DNA of 44,114 bases, taken from positions 1 to 44,114 of the forward strand of contig CAZNKU010000007.1 of the NCBI GenBank assembly GCA_964573775.1, read 5' to 3'. The position numbers and the translations under genes are program-made. This document shows positions 25,226 through 32,077 of this stretch, piece after piece (the stretch's first letter is position 1; each line of letters opens with the position of its first letter). This DNA is from CAZNKU01 sp964573775. GTDB taxonomy: Bacteria; Bacillota; Clostridia; Monoglobales; Firm-18. The notes under the pieces were generated by a model. It did no database searches. It was not told the origin of the DNA and saw only the letters and a list, made by a program, of their open reading frames with translations.

Positions 25226-25639
25226 ATGTTGAATATTGCACTTATAGCACATGACAAGAAAAAAGATGTGATGATTAAATTCTGTAGTGATAATAAAGAA
25301 ATTTTAAGTAAGCATTCTCTTTTTGCAACAGGTACAACCGGTAAATTGATTAATAATTTAACAGGTCTTGAAGTACACAGATTTTTATCGGGGCCTTTAG
25401 GCGGTGACCAACAGATTGGTGCAAAAATTGCATCAGGAGAAATGAATCTTGTAATTTTCTTCCGTGACCCTTTAACTGCACAGCCGCATGAACCCGATGT
25501 TTCGGCATTACTTCGACTTGCAGATGTACATTGTGTACCGCTTGCCACAAATGTATCTACAGCAAAGGTTATGCTTGATTCCTTAGAACATGGCAATGTG
25601 GAATGGAATGACCTTATATGCAGAGATTATATGAACTAA
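25226..25639 (+). CDS. mgsA: Methylglyoxal synthase
   Basis: Splits phosphate from dihydroxyacetone phosphate to give methylglyoxal, a bypass relieving phosphate-limited glycolysis. The 137-residue product has the phosphate-binding TGTTGK, GPLGGDQQIGAKI (catalytic Asp), FRDPLTAQPHEPDV and HCVPLATNVSTA, all family signatures. Ribosome binding site AAAGGAG. It is a single gene flanked by terminators on both sides. Confidence 0.96.
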   Translation: MLNIALIAHDKKKDVMIKFCSDNKEILSKHSLFATGTTGKLINNLTGLEVHRFLSGPLGGDQQIGAKIASGEMNLVIFFRDPLTAQPHEPDVSALLRLADVHCVPLATNVSTAKVMLDSLEHGNVEWNDLICRDYMN

Positions 25640-25673
25640 AAAACACATTTATGAAAACATAAATGTGTTTTTT
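25638..25673. terminator. Bidirectional terminator after mgsA
   Basis: A perfect 16-bp stem (25638-25653 with 25658-25673) with a 4-base A loop. A-rich and T-rich flanks let it work for both convergent genes. Confidence 0.88.
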
Positions 25674-25697
25674 GTTTTTATCCTATAGTAAATTGAA

Positions 25698-26957
25698 TTA
25701 TTCAACAGTAACCGTACAAGTTGCGGTGTATCCTCCATTGGTTGTTGTTACCGTTATTTTTACAGTACCGGGACTAACAGCCGTTACTTTGCCACCGGAA
25801 ACTGTTGCAACATTGGTATCGGATGATTCCCATTTTACTGTTTTTACTGTTGCTGTAGATGGAGTAATAGTAGCAACTAAGGTTTCTGATTCACCAACAT
25901 TTAAATTCAATGTTTTTTTGTCTATTGATACCCCATTTGGCAATATTGTTGCCGGAATAACAGTACCTGTATACAAATAATACATTGTTGATTGTGTATA
26001 GAAGTCTGTAAGGTTTACACAGAAGAAGTTAAGTGCTGTTGCAAGATTCTGAGCTTCAACAAAAACTTCTGAACCATATAGTACAGCATCTACATTATGA
26101 GTTTTATCTCCGTTTTGAATGTTAAAAACAATATCTTTTAATTCATACTGCATTGTACCGAATGTTCTGAAGTTTGATTTCATTTTTTGAGCAGCAGGTT
26201 TAATACTATTATCTGCAGGAACATTTACTGTCAATGTGGATGTTGAACTGTTCCAGTTGTAAGAAATACCAAGACAATCTGCAAATGCACGGAAGGGAAC
26301 ATAAATTTTCTTGTCCAATGATGTTTCTATATAACAATCGTTGGATGTTACCATAGCCCATCCGTTAAATGAAACGGAATTTGTAATCATATTTGCTTTA
26401 CCATGATGAGACTGAACTTCTTTTATTGTAACATTGTTAATTGCTGATGATTGAATAACAGGTGCGGCAACTATCTGAGATGGGTTTGTTTCAATAAGGA
26501 CTCTGCGGTTGTCACCGTCCCATACAACATTGTAGCCGAAATCTCTAAGCTTTGTTGCGGGTATAACTGTTTGTCCGCCAAGGTTGTAACTTTCTATTGC
26601 AACTCCGTTAAAGTATGTAACAATGTCTGTGTGGTAGTAACTGCCTGCCACTGCACCGATAGGGCCGTTTGCAGATGCTGTTGCACTTGATGTAGCAGTA
26701 CCTTTGTTGTCGGTAATTGTAAGAGTTCTTGCATTACCGTCCCAATCTACATTGAAGCCGTAAGTTCTCAGCGCCTCAACAAGAATTACCGTTTTGCCTC
26801 CTACGTTGTAGGAATCTATAAGCTGACCTCTTACATATGATTTAATGTCTGTATAGTAATAATTTCCGGCTTTGCCGTATGCTGCATTAACACCTATACA
26901 AAGTGTGGAAATAAGCATAATAGTCACTAACATAACGCTTATGATTTTTTTAATCAT
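25698..26957 (-). CDS. Secreted stalk-domain protein with C-terminal Ig-like (BIG2) domain
   Basis: A 419-residue exported protein. The signal peptide covers about 1-27 (IISVMLVTIMLISTLCIGVNA). Two similar segments of the copper-amine-oxidase N-terminal (stalk) type follow (SYVRGQLIDSYNVGGKTVIL and TYFNGVAIESYNLGGQTVIP, each ending in WDG-x-x-R-x-L-x-I), with a third, weaker copy around KKIYVPFRAFADCLGISYNW. A bacterial Ig-like group 2 domain closes the protein (VGESETLVATITPSTATVK to the end). The start at 26957 lies 10 bases after AAAGGA; the longer frame begins with an unlikely GTG at 26966. Probably wall- or matrix-associated; the ligand is unknown. Confidence 0.85.
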   Translation of the reverse strand: MIKKIISVMLVTIMLISTLCIGVNAAYGKAGNYYYTDIKSYVRGQLIDSYNVGGKTVILVEALRTYGFNVDWDGNARTLTITDNKGTATSSATASANGPIGAVAGSYYHTDIVTYFNGVAIESYNLGGQTVIPATKLRDFGYNVVWDGDNRRVLIETNPSQIVAAPVIQSSAINNVTIKEVQSHHGKANMITNSVSFNGWAMVTSNDCYIETSLDKKIYVPFRAFADCLGISYNWNSSTSTLTVNVPADNSIKPAAQKMKSNFRTFGTMQYELKDIVFNIQNGDKTHNVDAVLYGSEVFVEAQNLATALNFFCVNLTDFYTQSTMYYLYTGTVIPATILPNGVSIDKKTLNLNVGESETLVATITPSTATVKTVKWESSDTNVATVSGGKVTAVSPGTVKITVTTTNGGYTATCTVTVE

Positions 26958-26989
26958 TTTCAACACATCCTTTTAATTTGCTTTGTTTT

Positions 26990-27018
26990 ATTATATCACA
27001 CAAAAATAGAAATTACAA
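26990..27018 (-). promoter_or_regulatory. Promoter of the stalk-domain gene
   Basis: On the minus strand TTGTAA (27018-27013), 17 bases, TATAAT (26995-26990) with an upstream TG, so an extended -10. Confidence 0.65.
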
Positions 27019-27085
27019 TAAAAAATATATAACAATTTATTCTAAATTGCAAACTTGTCCTATATATTTAAATAGGAGTGATAAT

Positions 27086-28063
27086 ATGAAAAAGCTTGTT
27101 TTTACATATGTGGGATTTGTTTTAATAATAATTATTGTTTCATCAATGTTTTCCTTAAAAAAGAATGTGCGGAGGAAGGATGTGTTTACTCTTAATCTGC
27201 CTGAAACAATTAATGTATATTTTAAAGATGAAGGAAAAACGCAAGAAATTAATATGGAAGATTATATTGTATGTGTAGTCAGTGCAGAGGTACCAGCCAG
27301 CTTTCACGAAGAGGCTATCAAGGCACAGGCAGTGGCGGCAAGAACATATGTATATAATAAGTATAAAAAGTTTACGGAGGACCCGTCACTTGCACCTGAT
27401 GAACATAAGGATGCCTCAGTATGTACGGATTATACACATTGCTGTGCATATTACAGCAAAGAAAAATTGCAGGAAATTCACGGCGAAGAGTGGATGAAAA
27501 AATACTATGATAAAATCGTGGATTGCGTAAAAGCTACCAAGGGTGAAATAATCCTTTATGAGGGAGAGCCTATTACAGCATCCTTTCACGCATCAAGCGG
27601 AGGATGCAGAACGGAAAACAGCGGGGATGTGTGGAGCAGTAACCTGCCATATCTGGTAAGTGTTGAAAGTCCTGGAGAAGATAAAAGGGAGGGATACAAT
27701 ACGGTGGTAACCGTAAGCTGTGATGATTTCAAGACAAAAATAAATGAAAAATATCCTGATGCCGCACTTGGTGATGACCGCAACACATGGCTTGGTGATA
27801 TAACCTACACTCAGGGTAATTCTGTAAATACAATTAAAATAGGAAATACTCAGATAAAGGGAACGCAAATACGAAGTCTTTTCGGGTTAAAGTCTGCCTG
27901 CTTTGAAATAAGTATGCTTGATGACAAGGTGACTTTTAATGTTCACGGCTCAGGACACGGAGTGGGTATGAGCCAGCACGGTGCAAATATAATGGCAAAT
28001 GACGGAAAAGGATACATTGACATATTAAAATGGTACTATACAGGTGTTGAAGTTAAAAAATAG
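27086..28063 (+). CDS. spoIID: Stage II sporulation protein D
   Basis: Lytic transglycosylase that, with SpoIIM and SpoIIP, thins septal peptidoglycan so the mother cell can engulf the forespore. The 325-residue product has one N-terminal membrane helix (5-24), then the SpoIID domain with the catalytic Glu in VVSAEVPASFHEEAIKAQAV and AARTYVYNKY. The C-terminal signature GSGHGVGMSQHGANIMA precedes a final WYYTGVEV. The start at 27086 follows AGGAGTG. I found no convincing sigma-E promoter by eye. It lies 49 bases upstream of a spoIIQ-like gene, a conserved clostridial arrangement. Confidence 0.94.
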   Translation: MKKLVFTYVGFVLIIIIVSSMFSLKKNVRRKDVFTLNLPETINVYFKDEGKTQEINMEDYIVCVVSAEVPASFHEEAIKAQAVAARTYVYNKYKKFTEDPSLAPDEHKDASVCTDYTHCCAYYSKEKLQEIHGEEWMKKYYDKIVDCVKATKGEIILYEGEPITASFHASSGGCRTENSGDVWSSNLPYLVSVESPGEDKREGYNTVVTVSCDDFKTKINEKYPDAALGDDRNTWLGDITYTQGNSVNTIKIGNTQIKGTQIRSLFGLKSACFEISMLDDKVTFNVHGSGHGVGMSQHGANIMANDGKGYIDILKWYYTGVEVKK

Positions 28064-28112
28064 GGTATAAATCAGCATACTATGGAAATAATAGCCATAG
28101 GAGGTTGATATT

Positions 28113-28772
28113 ATGAGTGAAAAAAGAGGCAGTTCCGTAGCAAAACTTATCGGCAATAAAATATTTATAGTCCTTCTTGCTTTTTCAGTTGCAATTATCT
28201 TTATTTCGCTGGCATTTAACCGTAGCATTAAAAAGGTTTCTGTAGAGAATGAGGAATATTCGGAAGAATTACCTGTAACAACAGATACCTCTGACGCTGC
28301 CGAAGAATATTTATTTGATGAGTATGCTGAAGCAGAAGAAACATTTGAAGAGGATGAAGCTGAAGAAGCAATAACATACAGGTTGCCTGTTGCGGGAGAA
28401 TTGCAAAAGGAATTTTCAAAAGAGGAGCTTTTGTGGAATGAAACCATGCAGGACTGGAGGACTCACAACGGCGTAGACATTGAAGCCGAGGAAGGTGCCG
28501 AGGTGGTTACAGCCGCACCTGGAACAGTTATGGAAGCATATAAAGATGAAATGTGTGGTTTTACGGTAAAGGTAAGTCACAGCGACGGTACGGTAACCGT
28601 GTATAAAAATCTCGGCAAAACCGTTGTCGAAAAAGATGATATTTTAGATGAAGGACAGATGATTGGAACTGTGGGAAGCACAGGAGCTTTTGAAATGATG
28701 CAAAAGCCTCATTTGCATTTTGAAGTTGTTTTGGAAGGCAAACACGTAAATCCTCTGGAATTTATAAAATAA
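28113..28772 (+). CDS. spoIIQ: SpoIIQ-like LytM/M23 membrane peptidase
   Basis: A 219-residue protein with one membrane helix (about 14-34), an acidic Glu-rich spacer and a LytM (M23) domain. In Bacillus, SpoIIQ has lost the metal site and acts as a forespore anchor for SpoIIIAH. Here the zinc ligands look intact (H-x3-D in THNGVDIEAEEG and HLHFEV), as in several Clostridia, so it may still cut peptidoglycan. The position right after spoIID supports the name, but a different M23 peptidase cannot be excluded. A terminator begins 15 bases after its stop. Confidence 0.8.
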   Translation: MSEKRGSSVAKLIGNKIFIVLLAFSVAIIFISLAFNRSIKKVSVENEEYSEELPVTTDTSDAAEEYLFDEYAEAEETFEEDEAEEAITYRLPVAGELQKEFSKEELLWNETMQDWRTHNGVDIEAEEGAEVVTAAPGTVMEAYKDEMCGFTVKVSHSDGTVTVYKNLGKTVVEKDDILDEGQMIGTVGSTGAFEMMQKPHLHFEVVLEGKHVNPLEFIK

Positions 28773-28775
28773 GTA

Positions 28776-28804
28776 TGGAAATATTGTCACCTCTGTGTTA
28801 TAAT
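28776..28804 (+). promoter_or_regulatory. Candidate promoter of rsmG inside a terminator loop
   Basis: TGGAAA (28776-28781), 17 bases, TATAAT (28799-28804). The perfect -10 lies in the loop of the spoIIQ terminator. Transcription would start near 28811, just ahead of the ribosome binding site. Confidence 0.5.
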
Positions 28805-28824
28805 GACATAGAGGTGATTTTTTT
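28788..28824 (+). terminator. Terminator of spoIID-spoIIQ overlapping the rsmG start
   Basis: CACCTCTGTG (28788-28797) pairs with CATAGAGGTG (28807-28816), 10 bp with one G.T pair and a 9-base loop, followed by ATTTTTTT. The 3' arm is the rsmG ribosome binding site and the T-run ends in its TTG start. Confidence 0.75.
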
Positions 28825-29467
28825 GAAACCGGAATTCAAAAAATATATGGATTTACTTTTGGAATGGAATGAAAAAATAAACCTTACGGCTATTACCGAG
28901 CCTAAGGAGGTTGAAATAAAGCATTTTGAAGACTGTCTTACATGCCTTAAAAGCGGTTATATAAAAGACGGTGATAAAATTGTTGATGTGGGTACAGGTG
29001 CAGGTTTTCCAGGACTGCCAATTAAAATTGAAAACAACAGTGTTAAGCTTACACTTATGGACAGCCTTAACAAGAGAATCAACTTTTTAAAGGAAGTTTC
29101 CGCACAGCTTAACATTGATACGGAATGCATACATATCCGTGCAGAAGAAGCAGGGAAAAATAAATTGTACCGTGAACAGTTTGACGTTTCTGTAAGCCGT
29201 GCGGTTGCAAGACTTTCCGTTTTGGTTGAATATTGTTTGCCCCTTGTTAAAAAAGGTGGTTATATGCTTGCTATGAAGGGTAAGGATATTGAGGCAGAGC
29301 TTGATGAGGCAAAGCCGCTTATAAAACTTTTGGGAGGACAGGTTAAGGAAGTGCAGCTTCACACATTGTCTGATGAAGAAATAACACATAGTATAGTTGT
29401 TATAGAAAAGATGGCAAATACACCGGGTAAATATCCCCGTAATGGCAAAAAGGTAGGAACTGTATAA
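28823..29467 (+). CDS. rsmG: 16S rRNA m7G527 methyltransferase
   Basis: Methylates N7 of G527 in 16S rRNA using S-adenosylmethionine. The 214-residue product has the family opening LLLEWNEKINLTAITEPKEV, the SAM loop VDVGTGAGFPGLPIKI and the DVSVSRAVARLSVLVEY motif. The start is taken as TTG at 28823: GAGGTGAT, complementary to the 16S 3' end, sits just upstream and homologues begin here. The in-frame ATG at 28775 would add 16 residues encoded by the terminator hairpin. It is the last gene before the rpmG promoter. Confidence 0.92.
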   Translation: MKPEFKKYMDLLLEWNEKINLTAITEPKEVEIKHFEDCLTCLKSGYIKDGDKIVDVGTGAGFPGLPIKIENNSVKLTLMDSLNKRINFLKEVSAQLNIDTECIHIRAEEAGKNKLYREQFDVSVSRAVARLSVLVEYCLPLVKKGGYMLAMKGKDIEAELDEAKPLIKLLGGQVKEVQLHTLSDEEITHSIVVIEKMANTPGKYPRNGKKVGTV

Positions 29468-29484
29468 AAAAATTAAAAAAACTC

Positions 29485-29513
29485 TTGACTAATTTTGGTT
29501 TATGTGATATATT
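29485..29513 (+). promoter_or_regulatory. Promoter of rpmG-secE-nusG-rplKA
   Basis: TTGACT (29485-29490), 17 bases, TATATT (29508-29513). Expected start near 29520. Confidence 0.75.
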
Positions 29514-29518
29514 TATAT

Positions 29519-29545
29519 AGACCTCGTAAAAATAGGTCTTTTTTT
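29519..29545 (+). terminator. Start-proximal hairpin, possible attenuator
   Basis: AGACCT (29519-29524) pairs with AGGTCT (29534-29539) and is followed by seven T. It lies at the very start of the predicted rpmG transcript. A second small hairpin (TACGT 29550-29554 with ACGTA 29559-29563) follows. Confidence 0.55.
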
Positions 29546-29599
29546 GATGTACGTTTTTACGTATTAACACTTTAAAATATAATTTGGAGGTTTAATGAT

Positions 29600-29749
29600 A
29601 TGAGAGTAAAAATCACATTGGAATGCACAGAATGCAAGCAGAGAAACTATGATACAATGAAGAATAAGAAGAACGATCCGGATCGTCTTGAAATGAACAA
29701 GTACTGCAAATTCTGCAGAAAGCACACTCTTCACAAAGAAACAAAATAA
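29600..29749 (+). CDS. rpmG: Ribosomal protein bL33
   Basis: A 49-residue protein of the large ribosomal subunit: MRVKITLECTECKQRNYDT at the start, then a lysine-rich middle and KYCKFCRKHTLHKETK at the end. Two C-x2-C pairs mark the zinc-binding (C+) form. Ribosome binding site TTGGAGG; an ATG at 29594 in another frame stops at once. It is the usual first gene ahead of secE-nusG in Bacillota. Confidence 0.96.
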   Translation: MRVKITLECTECKQRNYDTMKNKKNDPDRLEMNKYCKFCRKHTLHKETK

Positions 29750-29777
29750 TTTCTACTTACTTAGAAGGAGTGATAAA

Positions 29778-30089
29778 ATGGCTAAGAATAAAAAGAACAG
29801 ATTTCTTAACTTTTTCAAAGAAGTTAAGGGTGAACTAAAAAAAGTTACATGGCCAAGCTTTAAACAGGTTAGAAACAATACACTTATCGTTATTATAAGT
29901 GTGTTGATTATCGGTGCGTTTATCTGGATATTTGATGCTTTGTTTGGTTTTGGATGGAAAAAGGTACTTGACTTAAGAAATCCTGATGTACAGATTGAAC
30001 AGACCACAAACGAACAGACTTCAGGTGATACTCAGCCTGTGGACGGAAGTCAGCAGACAGAAACAAATGCTGAAGGTACCCAACAATAA
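29778..30089 (+). CDS. secE: Protein translocase subunit SecE
   Basis: Small membrane subunit of the SecYEG channel. The N-terminal two thirds (to about residue 65) is a standard bacterial SecE: an amphipathic helix with FFKEVKGELKKVTWPSFKQV and a single membrane helix (LIVIISVLIIGAFIWIFDAL). It is followed by a hydrophilic Gln/Thr/Asp-rich tail of about 35 residues not typical of the family; short Bacillota SecE proteins stop at about 60-75 residues. Start behind AAGGAGTG. Sits between rpmG and nusG as usual. Confidence 0.95.
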   Translation: MAKNKKNRFLNFFKEVKGELKKVTWPSFKQVRNNTLIVIISVLIIGAFIWIFDALFGFGWKKVLDLRNPDVQIEQTTNEQTSGDTQPVDGSQQTETNAEGTQQ

Positions 30090-30114
30090 TAATACGAATA
30101 GGAAGTGATGGCAC

Positions 30115-30630
30115 ATGGCAAAGGCTAAATGGTATGTAGTCCATACCTATTCAGGTTATGAGAACAAGGTTAAGGCTAACATCGAAAAAACCATAGAAAA
30201 TCGTGGCATTGAAGATGCTATCCTGGATATACAGATTCCTATGGAAGAAGTTGTGGAAATGAAGGACGACGAAAAGAGAGTCGTTACACGCAAGAAATTT
30301 CCCGGCTATGTTATTATAAAGATGAATATGTCTGATGAAGCATGGTATATAGTACGTAATACACGTGGCGTTACCGGTTTTGTCGGCCCCGGCTCAAAGC
30401 CTGTACCTCTTACAGATGAAGAGGTTGAAAACATGGGCATTGAAAAGCAGCAGATTATTCTGAACTATGCAGAGGGCGATAGCGTTAAAATCAAGTTTGG
30501 CCCACTTTCCGACTTTGTCGGTATTGTTGATGAAATCAGCATGGAAAAGAAAAAGGTTCGTGTTGTTGTTTCAATGTTTGGTAGAGAAACTCCTGTTGAA
30601 CTTGAGTTCAATCAGGTAGAGGTTGTATAA
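30115..30630 (+). CDS. nusG: Transcription termination/antitermination factor NusG
   Basis: Binds RNA polymerase and modulates pausing and coupling with translation. The 171-residue product has an NGN domain opening KWYVVHTYSGYENKVKANIE and RKKFPGYVIIKM, with VRNTRGVTGFVG, then a C-terminal KOW domain (GDSVKIKFGPLSDFVGIVDE). It follows secE by 25 bases. The next 77 bases hold an L1-type RNA site before rplK. Confidence 0.97.
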   Translation: MAKAKWYVVHTYSGYENKVKANIEKTIENRGIEDAILDIQIPMEEVVEMKDDEKRVVTRKKFPGYVIIKMNMSDEAWYIVRNTRGVTGFVGPGSKPVPLTDEEVENMGIEKQQIILNYAEGDSVKIKFGPLSDFVGIVDEISMEKKKVRVVVSMFGRETPVELEFNQVEVV

Positions 30631-30650
30631 TTTCGCTTATGCGATGTTAT

Positions 30651-30682
30651 AGTGGGAGGGAATTGGTCCCGTTTGTACCACA
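30651..30682 (+). promoter_or_regulatory. L1-binding-site mimic upstream of rplK
   Basis: The RNA would fold as GTGG (30652-30655), GA, GGG, a small loop, CCC (30668-30670), GTTTGTA, CCAC (30678-30681). This copies the L1 site on 23S rRNA, where GGUGGGAG faces GUGAAAUACCACC. It lies about 12 bases before the rplK ribosome binding site. Autoregulation of L11-L1 mRNA by L1 is established in bacteria. Confidence 0.7.
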
Positions 30683-30707
30683 TTAAGTATGTTAGGAGGT
30701 GTAAACT

Positions 30708-31133
30708 ATGGCTCAAAAGGTAGCTGGTTACATTAAATTACAAATCGCAGCGGGTAAAGCTACTCCTGCACCACCGGTTGGTCCTGCACTTGGTCAGCAT
30801 GGTGTTAACATTATGGAATTCTGCAAACAGTTCAACGAAAAGACAGCTAAAGATGCAGGTCTTATTATTCCTGTTGTAATTACAGTTTTTGCAGACAGAT
30901 CATTTACTTTTATTACTAAGACTCCACCGGCAGCTGTTCTTATAAAGAAAGCTTGTAAGATCGAAAAGGCTTCTGGCGTTCCTAACAAGACTAAGGTTGC
31001 TCAGCTTTCAAAGGCTGACCTTCAGGCAATTGCTGAACAGAAGATGCCTGACCTTAATGCCGCTTCATTGGAAGCTGCTATGTCTATGATCGCTGGTACT
31101 GCTCGCAGTATGGGTGTTACAGTAGAAGAGTAA
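30708..31133 (+). CDS. rplK: Ribosomal protein uL11
   Basis: Forms the base of the L7/L12 stalk with L10. The 141-residue product opens with KVAGYIKLQIAAGKATPAPP, with the conserved PPVGPALGQHGVNIMEFCKQ next. The C-terminal domain binds 23S rRNA and ends in the family signature (IAGTARSMGVTVE). The ribosome binding site TAGGAGGTG follows an L1-type RNA structure. First gene of the rplK-rplA pair. Confidence 0.98.
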   Translation: MAQKVAGYIKLQIAAGKATPAPPVGPALGQHGVNIMEFCKQFNEKTAKDAGLIIPVVITVFADRSFTFITKTPPAAVLIKKACKIEKASGVPNKTKVAQLSKADLQAIAEQKMPDLNAASLEAAMSMIAGTARSMGVTVEE

Positions 31134-31158
31134 TCCACACACTTCGGTGATTTAATTA

Positions 31159-31191
31159 AGTGGGAGGGGACATTTTTCCCGTTTGACCACA
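31159..31191 (+). promoter_or_regulatory. Second L1-binding-site mimic, upstream of rplA
   Basis: AGTGGGAGGGG (31159-31169) and CCCGTTTGACCAC (31178-31190) form the same GTGG-GA-GGG / CCC-GTTTGA-CCAC structure as the site before rplK. The rplA ribosome binding site AAGGAGGT starts at once after it, so bound L1 would block translation. Confidence 0.72.
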
Positions 31192-31204
31192 AGGAGGTAA
31201 AAGA

Positions 31205-31900
31205 ATGAAAAGAGGTAAAAAGTATCAAGAAAGCGCTAAGCTTATTGAGAAAGCACGCCTTTACGACACAGCTGAAGCTATGGATTTGATTACAAAGACA
31301 GCTAAAGCTAAGTTCGATGAAACAGTAGAGGCTCATATACGTTTGGGTGTTGACTCTCGTCACGCTGACCAGCAGGTTAGAGGTGCGGTAGTTCTTCCAC
31401 ACGGTACAGGTAAAACAGCACGCGTTCTTGTATTTGCTAAAGGTGATAAGGCTACAGAAGCTGAGCAGGCAGGTGCGGATTTCGTAGGTGCTGAGGAACT
31501 TATTCCAAGAATTCAGAACGAAAACTGGTTCGATTACGACGTTATCGTTGCTACACCTGATATGATGGGTGTTGTAGGTCGTTTGGGTAAAGTATTGGGT
31601 CCAAAAGGTTTGATGCCTAACCCTAAGGCTGGTACAGTAACAATGGACGTTGCTAAAGCAATCAGCGAAATCAAGTCAGGTAAGATTGAATACCGTCTTG
31701 ACAAAACAAACATTATTCATTGCCCTATTGGTAAAGCATCTTTCGGTATTGAAAAGTTGACAGACAACTTCAACACACTTCTAAATGCAGTTATCAAGGC
31801 TAAGCCTGCTGCTGCTAAAGGACAGTACCTAAAGAGCGTTGTTGTTACATCAACAATGGGCCCTGGCATTAAAATTAATGCTTCAAAAATCGGTGAATAA
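31205..31900 (+). CDS. rplA: Ribosomal protein uL1
   Basis: Binds 23S rRNA in the L1 stalk and, as known from other bacteria, represses its own mRNA. The 231-residue product has the two-domain L1 layout, with GVDSRHADQQVRGAVVLPHG and ATPDMMGVVGRLGKVLGPKG (then LMPNPKAGTVT) and the C-terminal SVVVTSTMGPGIKI. A strong L1-type RNA structure lies directly ahead of its ribosome binding site. It is the last gene before the rplJL promoter. Confidence 0.98.
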   Translation: MKRGKKYQESAKLIEKARLYDTAEAMDLITKTAKAKFDETVEAHIRLGVDSRHADQQVRGAVVLPHGTGKTARVLVFAKGDKATEAEQAGADFVGAEELIPRIQNENWFDYDVIVATPDMMGVVGRLGKVLGPKGLMPNPKAGTVTMDVAKAISEIKSGKIEYRLDKTNIIHCPIGKASFGIEKLTDNFNTLLNAVIKAKPAAAKGQYLKSVVVTSTMGPGIKINASKIGE

Positions 31901-31906
31901 TTTATC

Positions 31907-31935
31907 TTGACAAATTTTTATTTGTATGATATTAT
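31907..31935 (+). promoter_or_regulatory. Promoter of rplJ-rplL
   Basis: TTGACA (31907-31912), 17 bases, TATTAT (31930-31935). Start near 31942, exactly where the L10 leader begins. Confidence 0.87.
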
Positions 31936-31940
31936 AATAA

Positions 31941-32047
31941 AGGTTTCCATAGACTCAGGCACAAAAGTAAGTCCTGCCGAGGAATAAACTAATCAATTAT
32001 GATTATTTTCAGGTTCTTCGTGTGTCTATGGACGAAGAACCTTTTTT
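31941..32047 (+). promoter_or_regulatory. L10 leader (autoregulatory RNA) with terminator
   Basis: The sequence has the known Bacillota L10 leader elements: AGGTTTCCATAGACTCAGGC at the start and GTCCTGCCGAGGAATAAACT in the middle, the region bound by the L10-(L12)4 complex. TCCATAGAC (31946-31954) is complementary to GTCTATGGA (32024-32032). The latter lies in the loop of a terminator hairpin AGGTTCTTCG/CGAAGAACCT (32011-32020 with 32033-32042) followed by T. The closing stem and the terminator therefore compete or stack, the attenuation layout known for this family. Confidence 0.9.
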
Positions 32048-32077
32048 ATTGAAAACACTTGAAAGGAGGAAATTTAA

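Noticed and set aside
28064..28112. Sigma-E or sigma-F promoter between spoIID and spoIIQ (CATACTAT)
   Set aside because: The -10-like CATACTAT has no matching -35 at the expected distance, so I cannot support it.
29556..29583. TATAAT at 29578-29583 as the rpmG promoter
   Set aside because: Transcription would begin at or inside the ribosome binding site (29586-29590); the upstream promoter at 29485 fits better.
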